Assembly: GCA_031370675.1 (NCBI GenBank) | Contig: JANMQT010000134.1 | Location: 1-28,069, forward strand | Reading direction: 5' to 3' | From: SZAS-18 sp031370675 | Lineage (GTDB): Bacteria; Verrucomicrobiota; Verrucomicrobiia; Chthoniobacterales; SZAS-18 | Length of the DNA stretch: 28,069 bases | In this document: positions 1 to 7,110 of the stretch, piece after piece | Position numbering within the stretch: the stretch's first letter is position 1 | How the letters are laid out: every line of letters begins with the position of its first letter | The notes under the pieces: generated by a model | What the model saw: only the letters and a program-made list of their open reading frames with translations | Databases searched by the model: none | Told to the model about the DNA's origin: nothing | Made by a program: the position numbers and the translations under genes

Positions 1-521
1 TTCCGCGCGTAATTGAACAGGCCGCCGGCGTCGATGACCGGGCGCACCTCGCCGAGGGGCCGGAGTTGGACCGTTCGCCCCCCCACCGTCAGCGTGTCGG
101 TTTCAAAATCGAGCGTGGCTTCGTCGCCGGTCTTCACCAAATGCGCCAGCGGCTCCGGTGTTTCGTAGGGATACAGCTCACCGGTCGCCACGCAGTTTCG
201 GAAAAAAATGCGCGCGTAGCTGTCGGCGATGACCGCCTTCACGCCGCAGGCTCCCAGCGCGATCGGGGCGTGCTCGCGGGAGCTGCCACAGCCAAAATTG
301 CGCCCGCCGATGATGATTCGGAACGTGGTTTTCGTCGCACCCGGTGCCATGAAGCGCACCGGATATTTGTCCTCCGGGAGCCCGATCATCGCGTAGCTGC
401 CGAGTTTCTCATACTCCGACGCAATCGTCGGCACGAGCGTGAGATATTCCGCCGGAATGATCTGGTCGGTGTCGATGTTATCGCCGACGACGAACACCGG
501 CGTGGAAAACGAATTGGACAT
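1..521 (-). CDS. leuD: 3-isopropylmalate dehydratase small subunit, partial (3' end off the left edge)
   Basis: Small (swivel-domain) subunit of isopropylmalate isomerase, which with LeuC converts 2-isopropylmalate to 3-isopropylmalate in leucine synthesis in the cytoplasm. Translation from the ATG at 521 starts MSNSFSTPVFVVGDNIDTDQ and carries the substrate-loop signature FGCGSSREHAP at about residues 77-87, then a region rich in family residues ending in LFNYAR at the window edge. The 173 visible codons are close to the normal length of stand-alone small subunits of the archaeal/plant type, so only a few residues are probably missing. It lies 10 bases after the stop of a lipoprotein gene that separates it from leuC, so the three are probably co-transcribed. 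The homologous homoaconitase small subunit cannot be excluded by sequence alone, but leucine synthesis is the simplest reading. Confidence 0.93.
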   Translation of the reverse strand, partial: MSNSFSTPVFVVGDNIDTDQIIPAEYLTLVPTIASEYEKLGSYAMIGLPEDKYPVRFMAPGATKTTFRIIIGGRNFGCGSSREHAPIALGACGVKAVIADSYARIFFRNCVATGELYPYETPEPLAHLVKTGDEATLDFETDTLTVGGRTVQLRPLGEVRPVIDAGGLFNYAR

Positions 522-531
522 GGGGCGTGAT

Positions 532-1095
532 TCAGTCGCGAAACTTCGGGGTGGGCTCGGCCCTCGCCTCTGACGCGGCCTCGGTTTTCGGCTCCGCTTC
601 CGGGAGGTCCACTGCTGTCGGCGGCGGCAGGACTGAGCGTCGTACGCCGCCCGGTCGCGGCAAGGCGCCGAGGTCCGTCGGTGGCTCCGGTTGTTCCTGG
701 GCCATCAGCTCCTGCGGCGTGAGCGCTGCGATATCTTCGGTGGCCACATAACCCGTCTGCTGATCCTTCAATCGCACCTGGCTGTAGCCAAACCCCCGCT
801 TGAGCAGCGTAAGACTCGCCCCGTAGTCAAGGCTCTGGTTCGGTCCGCCCGGCTGCTGCGGGCCGAAATGGTAGAAGGGTGTGCGCACGGCCGTGACCTT
901 GAATTGATCGGTCGGAGCCACCGGCGCGGGGGCTGCCGCGACCGGCGCCGGGGTGGGCGTCGGCGTGACTTTGGGCGTCGCTTTCTTCACCGGCGCGGCG
1001 ACCGGCGCCGGGGTGGGTGGCGGTGGGGCGCTGCACGCCGCGATCGTCGCGGCGACGAGCGCAGCAAGCATGAAGCGGGCGGACAGACGATTCAT
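532..1095 (-). CDS. Small lipoprotein with Pro/Ala-rich linker and SH3-like domain
   Basis: Predicted envelope lipoprotein of 187 residues, function unknown. The ATG at 1095 begins a lipoprotein signal peptide with a hydrophobic core (LAALVAATIAAC) and lipobox cysteine at residue 21. A Pro/Ala/Lys-rich, probably disordered linker (about 22-66) follows, then an SH3b-like segment (about 68-130) containing PFYHFGPQQPGG, YGASLTLLKRGFGYSQV and TGYVATEDIAAL, and a Pro/Glu-rich tail. SH3b domains in lipoproteins often contact peptidoglycan, but that is family knowledge and not shown here. The frame stays open upstream into leuC to about 1341, but the lipobox and the 2-base gap after the leuC stop fix the start at 1095. 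It lies between leuC and leuD, with 2- and 10-base gaps, so it should be expressed with leucine genes although nothing ties its domain to that pathway. Confidence 0.85.
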   Translation of the reverse strand: MNRLSARFMLAALVAATIAACSAPPPPTPAPVAAPVKKATPKVTPTPTPAPVAAAPAPVAPTDQFKVTAVRTPFYHFGPQQPGGPNQSLDYGASLTLLKRGFGYSQVRLKDQQTGYVATEDIAALTPQELMAQEQPEPPTDLGALPRPGGVRRSVLPPPTAVDLPEAEPKTEAASEARAEPTPKFRD

Positions 1096-1097
1096 GG

Positions 1098-2465
1098 TCA
1101 GAGAAATTCGCGGGGGTCGGTAATCCGCCCGGTGAGGGCCGAGGCGGCCACGGTGTAAGGGCTGGCCAGGAACACTTCCGATTGCTTGTTGCCCATGCGG
1201 CCGGGGAAATTTCGATTTGTCGCGCTGATGCATTTCATCGGCGTATTGAGCCGGCCGAACGTGTCGCCCGGCCCGCCGAGGCACGCCGCGCACGACGCAT
1301 TCTCCGTGAGCTGCACGCCCGCGCTCTCGAGGATGCTCCACACGCTCTCGCCGCCCATCTGCAATTTATGGAGATCGTCCACGACCTGCGGCGTCGCCGG
1401 CACACCAAAGGTGTCGAGCTTCAGCTTGCGTCCGCGCACCACCTCCGCAAAGGCGAGGAAGTCGCTCGTCTTGCCGCCCGTGCACGAGCCGATGTACGCG
1501 CGGTCGAGCCCGATGTGACCCAACGTCTTGGCCGGCGCGCGATTGCCGGGATTTGGATGCATCGCCACGGTCGGCTCCAGCGCGGAAAGATCGATGACCT
1601 GATCGTGGATGAAGTTTTGCTCCTGATCGAGCTCGACGGGCGTGTACTCGGCCTTCGTGCCGTTCGCGCGGATCCGCGCGTCGACATAATCAAACGTCAC
1701 CTGGTCGGCCGGGAAGATCCCGTTCTTGCCGCCGGCCTCGATGGCCATGTTCGTAATCGTCATGCGATCGTCCATCTGCAGGGCCGACGCGCCGGGACCC
1801 TCGTACTGCATCGCGCGGTAGGTGGCGCCGTCAAAACCGATCTCGCCGATGACGTGGAGTATTACGTCCTTCGCCATCACGCCGCGACTGAGCGCGCCCT
1901 CGAGGTAGAACCGCATTGTGGCCGGAACCTTGATCAGCAACTTGCCGGTGCCAAAGATGAAACCAGCGTCGGTGTTGCCGATGCCCGTCGCAAAGAGACC
2001 GAACGCCCCCGCCATGCAGGTGTGTGAATCGGTGCCGAAGAGCACTTCACCGGGCCGCGTGTGTCCCTTTTCCGGCAGCGCCGTGTGGCAGACGCCCGCG
2101 TAGCGCGAGCCGTACTGGCGTTTCAACTGACCCTGCGACGCGTCGAATTTCCACGAGCCGTCCGGATCGTCGATCACGTCATAGAAGTATCGGATGTCCT
2201 GCTCGCGCACGAAATCACGCAGAATGTCGACGTTCCGATTCGAGAGGCTGTCCGCCGTGAAGATGTAGTGATCCGGGATGATGACGATTTTCTCCCGGTC
2301 CCAGACCCGCGCTTTTTCGCCGAACTCGCGCTTGAACACCCCGATAGTGCCCGGGCCGCAGACGTCGTGCGTCAGCAGGACGTCGGTCTGGACCCAGACG
2401 TTGTCGCCCGGTTGGACGTGGGATTTGTCGCTCGCGCGCGCGAGGATTTTTTCGGTGAGAGTCAT
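1098..2465 (-). CDS. leuC: 3-isopropylmalate dehydratase large subunit
   Basis: Catalytic [4Fe-4S] subunit of isopropylmalate isomerase in leucine biosynthesis, 455 residues, full length for the aconitase superfamily large subunit. Visible signatures are GTDSHT (144-149), the first cluster ligand in IGSCTGG (C328) and the pair in SCAACLGGPG (C392, C395). The remainder (HTRPGEVLFGTDSHTCMAGA, NRNFPGRMG near the C-terminus) follows the family throughout. The start MTLTEKILARAS at 2465 is the normal N-terminus of this group. It is first in a minus-strand operon leuC-lipoprotein-leuD and is divergent from prmC across a 256-base gap that holds a palindromic repeat. The sequence looks like the archaeal/plant type, which also includes homoaconitase-like enzymes. 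The leuD partner supports the leucine role. Confidence 0.95.
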   Translation of the reverse strand: MTLTEKILARASDKSHVQPGDNVWVQTDVLLTHDVCGPGTIGVFKREFGEKARVWDREKIVIIPDHYIFTADSLSNRNVDILRDFVREQDIRYFYDVIDDPDGSWKFDASQGQLKRQYGSRYAGVCHTALPEKGHTRPGEVLFGTDSHTCMAGAFGLFATGIGNTDAGFIFGTGKLLIKVPATMRFYLEGALSRGVMAKDVILHVIGEIGFDGATYRAMQYEGPGASALQMDDRMTITNMAIEAGGKNGIFPADQVTFDYVDARIRANGTKAEYTPVELDQEQNFIHDQVIDLSALEPTVAMHPNPGNRAPAKTLGHIGLDRAYIGSCTGGKTSDFLAFAEVVRGRKLKLDTFGVPATPQVVDDLHKLQMGGESVWSILESAGVQLTENASCAACLGGPGDTFGRLNTPMKCISATNRNFPGRMGNKQSEVFLASPYTVAASALTGRITDPREFL

Positions 2466-2572
2466 GCGGTTTCAGCCGGGCGCCGACGTGGGCCGAATCA
2501 TTCCTCCGAACCGCGGCGAACGCAACCCCGCTTCGCGGGAAACTCGAAATCCGAAACTTGACGGAAGTTGGG

Positions 2573-2672
2573 CCACAGAGACACAGAGGACACCGAGGCG
2601 CTGCGCGGGCGCGGTGATGGAAGTTGAAGCATTCCGGCAGAGTAAATCTCGGTGCACTCTGCGGCTCTGTGG
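2573..2672. repeat. Imperfect palindrome with ACAGAG 9-mer arms (divergent leuC/prmC gap)
   Basis: The left arm 2573-2597 and right arm 2648-2672 are inverted copies, 21 of 25 bases identical by hand alignment. Each arm is about three tandem 9-base units (CCACAGAGA, CACAGAGGA, CACCGAG). The centre is 50 bases. Just outside lies CTCGAAATCCGAAAC (2543-2557), a motif resembling the repeat upstream of carA. The element lies between divergently transcribed leuC and prmC, so it would be in the 5' regions of both. The rest of the 2466-2721 gap shows no gene. Confidence 0.8.
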
Positions 2673-2721
2673 AGAAACCTGTATCTCGACTTTCTTGATT
2701 CGCGCCGCATCTTGGACGCCG

Positions 2722-3594
2722 ATGTCCGTCCCCGCCCGCAAAGGTCCGCTCTCGCTCCTGGAGGTGGTGCGGTCCTCGACCGAATACCTCGCCCGTCACG
2801 CGGTGGAATCGGCCCGTCTCAATGCCGAGCACCTCGCGGCGCACGTGCTCGGCAAGAAGAACCGGATCGACCTCTATCTCGAGTTCGACCGCCCGCTGGG
2901 TCCCACGGAACTCGACCCGATGCGCGTCCTGCTGCGCCGCCGCGCGAGCGGTGAGCCCCTCCAGCACCTGCTAGGCACCGTCGAATTTCACGGTCGCGAA
3001 TTCCGCTGCGACGCGCGGGCGCTGGTGCCGCGGCCCGAGACCGAGCGCCTGGTCGAACTGGTGCTCGAGCGAATTCCGGTCGACGCCGGGTGGACCGTGG
3101 CCGACGTCGGCACGGGCAGCGGCGTGATCGCGGTGACGCTGGCGGCCGAGCGGGTGGCGGCGCGACTCGTGGCGACCGATCTTTTCCCCGACGCGCTGGC
3201 ACTGGCGCGGGAAAACGCCTTGAAGTTGGAAGTCGCGGGGCGGGTCGAGTTCGTGGAAACCGATTTGCTCACCTCCGTCGACGCGGGACCGTTCGACGCT
3301 ATGATCGCCAATCTCCCGTACATTCCGAGCGCGGAGATTGCGACCCTGGGTCGGGAAGTGCAGCGGGATCCGGTGCAGGCGCTGGATGGCGGGGCGGATG
3401 GCCTGGACCTGGTCGCGCGCCTGGCGTCGGAAGCCCTGCCGCGCCTGCGGCCCGGCGGCTTCATCGCGTTGGAAATCGGCCACGATCAGTCGGATCGAGT
3501 GCAAAAATTACTGGCCGACGCGGGCTGGCGGGGCATTACTACGGCCCCGGACTATCAGCAGATTTCCCGTTTCGTCTTCGCGCAGGCCGCGTGA
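2722..3594 (+). CDS. prmC: Peptide chain release factor glutamine N5-methyltransferase
   Basis: Methylates the glutamine of the GGQ motif in release factors RF1/RF2, using S-adenosylmethionine. The 290-residue protein has the helical N-terminal domain (about 1-85, with GEPLQHLLG at 77-85), the VPRPETE segment (102-108), the SAM-binding loop DVGTGSG (128-134) and the substrate motif at 197-200. It ends with LDGGADGLD and PGGFIALEIGHDQ, typical of PrmC and not of other N5-glutamine methyltransferases. The usual NPPY motif reads NLPY here, the form usual in KsgA-type RNA dimethylases. The ATG at 2722 (MSVPARKGPLSLLEVV) was chosen because the frame upstream runs through repeat sequence and antisense to leuC. 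murA follows 36 bases downstream, so prmC, murA and the next gene are probably one operon. Confidence 0.92.
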   Translation: MSVPARKGPLSLLEVVRSSTEYLARHAVESARLNAEHLAAHVLGKKNRIDLYLEFDRPLGPTELDPMRVLLRRRASGEPLQHLLGTVEFHGREFRCDARALVPRPETERLVELVLERIPVDAGWTVADVGTGSGVIAVTLAAERVAARLVATDLFPDALALARENALKLEVAGRVEFVETDLLTSVDAGPFDAMIANLPYIPSAEIATLGREVQRDPVQALDGGADGLDLVARLASEALPRLRPGGFIALEIGHDQSDRVQKLLADAGWRGITTAPDYQQISRFVFAQAA

Positions 3595-3630
3595 CGCCTC
3601 CGGGCCGCCGCCGGGAACCCGCGCTTTTCC

Positions 3631-4902
3631 ATGTCCCTCCAAAAGCTCATTGTCCACGGTGGAGCGTCGCTCTCCGGCACCGTGCGCATCAGCGGATCGA
3701 AGAATTCCGCGCTGCCGATCCTGGCCGCGACATTGCTGACGAAGGAGACCTGCGTGATCGACCACGTGCCGGATCTTTCGGATTTGAATTTCATGCTCCA
3801 GATCCTCAGCCATCTGGGCGCCGAGGTGGAGCGCGCGAGCGGCACGGTGCGAGTCTGCGCGGAGAAGATCAAGACGGTCGCCCCCTACGACCTGGTGCGG
3901 AAAATGCGCGCGAGCGTTTGCGTGCTCGGGCCGCTGCTGGGCCGCGGCAAGGAGGCGACGGTCGCGCTGCCCGGCGGTTGCGTGATCGGTGACCGGCCGA
4001 TTGATCTGCATTTGCGGGGCTTCCAAGCGCTGGGCGCAATGGTCCGGGTGGAAAGTGGGGACGTGCGCGTGTTTGCGGAGTCGCTGCGCGGGGCGCATAT
4101 CAACCTGCGCGGCCCCCATGGGCCCACCGTTCTCGGCACGGACAACGTGATGATGGCCGCAGTGCTCGCCGAGGGTACGACGGTCATCGAGGGCGCGGCC
4201 GCCGAGCCGGAGGTGGTCGACCTGGCCAATTTCCTCAACGCGATGGGCGCGAAGGTGGAGGGTGCCGGCAGCCCCCGGATTACGATCGAGGGCGTGAAAG
4301 AACTCCACGGCGCGGAGCACGCAGTCATTCCCGACCGCATCGAGGCCGGCACGTTCCTCGTCGCCGGCGCCATTTGCGGAGGCGGCCAGGGCGTCACGCT
4401 GCGCAACGTCATCCCGGAACATCTCACGTCGGTGATCGAGGCGCTGACCAGGTCGGGATTCAAGATCGAGCAGACCGCCAACTCGCTGACCATCCGTCCG
4501 AACGGAAAGGGGCGGCCCTTGGAAATTTCCACCGAGCCGTATCCCGGTTTTCCGACGGACATGCAGGCCCAGATGTGCGCGTTGCTCTGCACGACCGACG
4601 GTATCAGCGTGGTGACGGAGCATATTTTTCCGCAACGTTTCATGCACCTGTCCGAGCTGAAGCGCATGGGGGCGAACGCGCGACTCGATGGCGCCACGGC
4701 CCTCCTGACCGGGGTGGATCAGTTGAGTGCGGCGCCGGTGATGGCGAGCGATCTGCGAGCGTCGGCCGCGCTGGTGCTGGCCGGATTGAAGGCCGAGGGT
4801 GCGACTGAGATCAGCCGAGTGTATCACATCGATCGCGGATACGAGAACCTCGACGACAAGCTTTCCGGGCTGGGTGCCACCATTGAACGGGTCCGGGCAT
4901 GA
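3631..4902 (+). CDS. murA: UDP-N-acetylglucosamine 1-carboxyvinyltransferase
   Basis: First committed step of peptidoglycan precursor synthesis: transfers enolpyruvate from PEP to UDP-GlcNAc in the cytoplasm. The 423 residues match the family's usual length. SGSKNSALPI (21-30) supplies the conserved Lys/Asn pair, and the flexible loop PGGCVIGDRPIDLH carries cysteine 117, the residue modified by fosfomycin, so the enzyme is predicted to be sensitive. FPTDMQAQ includes the catalytic Asp at 310 and SDLRASAALVLAGL lies near the end. The start MSLQKLIVHGG at 3631 matches the family N-terminus. Its stop overlaps the start of the following Dabb gene as ATGA, suggesting translational coupling. Confidence 0.97.
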   Translation: MSLQKLIVHGGASLSGTVRISGSKNSALPILAATLLTKETCVIDHVPDLSDLNFMLQILSHLGAEVERASGTVRVCAEKIKTVAPYDLVRKMRASVCVLGPLLGRGKEATVALPGGCVIGDRPIDLHLRGFQALGAMVRVESGDVRVFAESLRGAHINLRGPHGPTVLGTDNVMMAAVLAEGTTVIEGAAAEPEVVDLANFLNAMGAKVEGAGSPRITIEGVKELHGAEHAVIPDRIEAGTFLVAGAICGGGQGVTLRNVIPEHLTSVIEALTRSGFKIEQTANSLTIRPNGKGRPLEISTEPYPGFPTDMQAQMCALLCTTDGISVVTEHIFPQRFMHLSELKRMGANARLDGATALLTGVDQLSAAPVMASDLRASAALVLAGLKAEGATEISRVYHIDRGYENLDDKLSGLGATIERVRA

Positions 4903-5216
4903 TCTCGCACATTGTCCTCTGCCAGTTGCGCGACGGCGTCACGTCGGCGGAAATCGACGGGATGATGCGCAAGACGCGCACGCAATTGCTGAAGATTCCG
5001 GAGGTGAAGTCGATCCGGTGCGGCCGCCGGATTGAGTCACCGCACGAGTGGGGCTTCTTCGTCACGCTGGAGTTCGAAAGCATGGAGCGGCTTGCGAGCT
5101 TTCGCGCGAACCCGTTGAGCACGCGGTACCGCGAGGAAATTCTGGCGCCGCACATCATCGCGTTTTCCGAGCTGAACTACGAGCTCGACCCCGGCAAGGA
5201 TGTGCGTTTTTCGTAA
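4899..5216 (+). CDS. Dabb-family (stress-responsive alpha/beta barrel) protein
   Basis: A 105-residue protein with the Dabb fold pattern: N-terminal MISHIVLCQLRDGVTSAEID, central FFVTLEFESMERLASFRANP and C-terminal HIIAFSEL. These small dimeric ferredoxin-like barrels occur in proteins of varied or unknown function, and no substrate can be named. The ATG at 4899 overlaps the murA TGA by 4 bases, so it is probably translated by coupling from murA. A link to cell-wall synthesis is only contextual. It is followed by a 152-base gap with a small hairpin, then the convergent aminotransferase gene. Confidence 0.82.
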   Translation: MISHIVLCQLRDGVTSAEIDGMMRKTRTQLLKIPEVKSIRCGRRIESPHEWGFFVTLEFESMERLASFRANPLSTRYREEILAPHIIAFSELNYELDPGKDVRFS

Positions 5217-5256
5217 GGTCGTTCGGCCTGTCCCCATGCCGGTGGCCAAGGGGTAG

Positions 5257-5278
5257 GGACGAGCGTCCTCGCTCGTCC
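5257..5278. repeat. Short perfect hairpin GGACGAGCG-TCCT-CGCTCGTCC
   Basis: A 9-bp perfect stem with a 4-base loop lies between the convergent Dabb and aminotransferase genes. The same hairpin type (GGGAYGACC arms, short loop) appears twice in the large palindrome at 26005-26280, so it looks like a unit of that repeat family. It has no following T-run on either strand. It could help end transcription of either gene, but the lack of a U-tract argues against an ordinary intrinsic terminator. Confidence 0.6.
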
Positions 5279-5368
5279 GAAACTGGCGAACGCAGCGTGG
5301 CTGGCAGAGGGATTTGCGGCTCCGCCGACTGACTTTGCCATCGCGTCGGGACGACGCGAACCACCCTG

Positions 5369-6745
5369 TCATGGCACGGCCGCGATGAATTCGCCCAGAC
5401 GTTTGGCGGCCCAACCGATCTCGGCCGCGGTCAGATCAAACGGCGGGGTAAGGGACAGAACATTACCTTGCGGACCGCCAGTCAGCAGCAGCAGGCCTTC
5501 GCGCAGCGCGCGCTTGACGACCTGAATCGCCGCCGCGCCGTCCGGACGGGCATCGTCCGCGCTGTGCACCAGCTCGACTCCGAGCATCAGGCCACGCCCG
5601 CGTACCTGGCCGACGCGCGGTGAATCGATCGCGCGCAACGCCTCAAGGAGCCGTGCGCCCTGGGCGAGCACCTTCGCCGCGACGTCGGAGTTCTCATGTT
5701 CCGCGATCGAGGCGAGCGCCATTGCGCACCCGACCGGGTGGCCGAGAAACGTGCTGGTGTGCAGGGCTTCGCCGGTGGATTCCGGCCAGGCATCCATCAC
5801 GGCCGCGCGACCAATGCAGGCGGAAAGCGGGAAGCCGCCGGTGAGGCCCTTGCCGACACACACCAAATCCGGCACCACGTCCGCGGCTTCGCTCGCGAAA
5901 AACGGCCCGGTGCGATGGAACCCCGTGTAGATCTCGTCGAACACGAGCACCACGCCGGATTCATCGCAGAGGCGACGCAAGAGCGGCAGGAATTCGGCGG
6001 GCGGGAAGATCTCGCCCCCGCGTCCCTGCGCAGGTTCGACGAGGACGCAACCGATTTCGCCGGTGGCGAGGACGCCGCGCAGCTTCGCCTCGAGTTGATC
6101 GAGGCAGCTCTTGGAACAAGCCGGCAGCTCGCTCCCGAGTCGGGCGGCGTCGTGGTTTCCAAACGGACAGCGAAAGCAATGCGGATAGGGCAACCATGTG
6201 GCGAACGTGGCGAGCTGGCGGCGAAACGGGTCGCGGAAATACGGCCAGCCGCAAGCCTCGAGTGCGCCGTAACCCAAGCCGTGATAGCCGCCGCTGAAGG
6301 CGACCACGCCTCGCCGGCCCGTGTGGAGAAAAGCGGTCTTCAGAGCGGCCTCGACCGCCTCGAAGCCGGCCGAGCCAAGGATGACCCGGGCCGAACCGCC
6401 ATTCCACCGGCCGAAGGTGATGCGGCCGAGTTCCTCGCAGAGCCGCACCTTGACCTCGGTCGGATGCACATCGCCCATCGCGTGGAGCAGCGCGGCGGCC
6501 TGCTCGTTCAACGCGGCGACCAGGGCTGGATGTGCGTGACCGAGACCGGCCACCGCAAAGGCCGAGGTCAGATCCAGCAAGCGGTTTCCGTCCACATCCC
6601 AGACATTTACGCCGTGTGCGCGAGCCCAGAAGACGGGAAATTCCGCGTCGAGAAAAGTCACGTTGCGCGATTCGCTTCGGTGAAGTCTCGCGGCCAGCTC
6701 ACGCGAACGGGGACCGGGGATTTCCGTGACGATTTCGGGGAGCAT
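5369..6745 (-). CDS. Class III PLP-dependent aminotransferase (4-aminobutyrate aminotransferase-like)
   Basis: Fold-type I, class III aminotransferase of 458 residues. PLP-binding features are the Asp in FDEIYTGFHRTG (D270) and the Schiff-base lysine in CVGKGLTGGFPLS (K299). Other family segments are NRLLDLTSAFAVAGLGHAHP (54-73), LGSAGFEAVEAALK (123-136) and SGGYHG (151-156). An insert at about 187-214 has four cysteines (YPHCFRCPFG ... PACSKSC), a pattern I recall from some archaeal-type GABA/omega-amino-acid aminotransferases. The substrate cannot be set from sequence. The ATG at 6745 (MLPEIVTEIPGPRS) is preferred. The open frame reaches 6943, but that extra stretch is unlike the family and overlaps the divergent promoter region. 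It is a single gene, convergent with the Dabb gene. Confidence 0.85.
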   Translation of the reverse strand: MLPEIVTEIPGPRSRELAARLHRSESRNVTFLDAEFPVFWARAHGVNVWDVDGNRLLDLTSAFAVAGLGHAHPALVAALNEQAAALLHAMGDVHPTEVKVRLCEELGRITFGRWNGGSARVILGSAGFEAVEAALKTAFLHTGRRGVVAFSGGYHGLGYGALEACGWPYFRDPFRRQLATFATWLPYPHCFRCPFGNHDAARLGSELPACSKSCLDQLEAKLRGVLATGEIGCVLVEPAQGRGGEIFPPAEFLPLLRRLCDESGVVLVFDEIYTGFHRTGPFFASEAADVVPDLVCVGKGLTGGFPLSACIGRAAVMDAWPESTGEALHTSTFLGHPVGCAMALASIAEHENSDVAAKVLAQGARLLEALRAIDSPRVGQVRGRGLMLGVELVHSADDARPDGAAAIQVVKRALREGLLLLTGGPQGNVLSLTPPFDLTAAEIGWAAKRLGEFIAAVP

Positions 6746-6883
6746 CGCGCCAGACTCGCCCTGCGGAGGCGCGGGACGCAAGCGGATTGGCGGACGACGG
6801 GCTTCCGGCGCGGTATTTGCCCTGCCCAGCGGGAGAGAAATGTGGTCAGATTGTGCGCGCGTCCCGCGGTTTGTCCCATCATC

Positions 6884-6913
6884 TTGACAGCAATGGCGCA
6901 GCGGCCCTAGGAC
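6884..6913 (+). promoter_or_regulatory. Predicted sigma-70-type promoter for the His-rich peptide and LssY-domain gene
   Basis: A perfect TTGACA -35 box (6884-6889) is followed after 17-18 bases by CTAGGA/TAGGAC (6907-6913) as a possible -10. The ATG of the small His-rich gene is about 43 bases downstream of that. The -10 departs from TATAAT, so the call rests mainly on the -35 and the spacing. Confidence 0.5.
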
Positions 6914-6955
6914 TGGGCCCGACTCAACTTTAGTTCCCAGCAATCGCGTCTTTTC

Positions 6956-7072
6956 ATGAGCAATATCGAACCCGGCAAAGACCTCTCAGCCGAGACGGCG
7001 ATGGTCGACGATGACGAGCACTACCGCGTGAATCACCATCATCACCACGATCACGACAAGGACAAGAAATAG
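6956..7072 (+). CDS. 38-residue histidine/aspartate-rich small peptide
   Basis: Short reading frame from the ATG at 6956 to the TAG at 7070-7072. The N-terminal half is acidic (MSNIEPGKDLSAETAMVDDD) and the C-terminal half is histidine-rich: five consecutive His at 27-31, then an alternating DHDKDKK tail. There is no signal peptide or membrane segment. Such composition commonly binds divalent metals such as nickel, zinc or cobalt, but no family is recognised and the metal role is inferred from composition only. A good -35 box lies upstream, and the LssY-domain gene starts 38 bases after its stop, so the two may be co-transcribed. No clear ribosome binding site is visible, as for other genes here. 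It could instead be untranslated leader sequence. Confidence 0.5.
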   Translation: MSNIEPGKDLSAETAMVDDDEHYRVNHHHHHDHDKDKK

Positions 7073-7110
7073 ACCTGCTCGGGAGTCGCGCGCCGGCTCC
7101 ATCCACCGCC

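Noticed and set aside
66..530. Plus-strand frame of 154 residues at the left edge
   Set aside because: It is antisense to leuD, whose translation matches the family throughout. The plus-strand product is Arg/His-rich and unlike any family.
532..1341. Longer version of the lipoprotein gene (269 residues)
   Set aside because: The extra N-terminus overlaps leuC. A proper signal peptide with lipobox begins at the internal Met at 1095, two bases after the leuC stop.
2278..2721. N-terminal extension of PrmC upstream of 2722
   Set aside because: The extension is antisense to leuC and then runs through repeat sequence. PrmC homology begins right after the ATG at 2722.
3508..4827. 439-residue minus-strand frame
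   Set aside because: Antisense to murA, whose active-site residues are intact. The translation is His/Arg-rich shadow sequence.
5696..6910. 404-residue plus-strand frame
   Set aside because: Antisense to the aminotransferase, in which PLP-binding motifs are clear. Long antisense frames are expected at this GC content.
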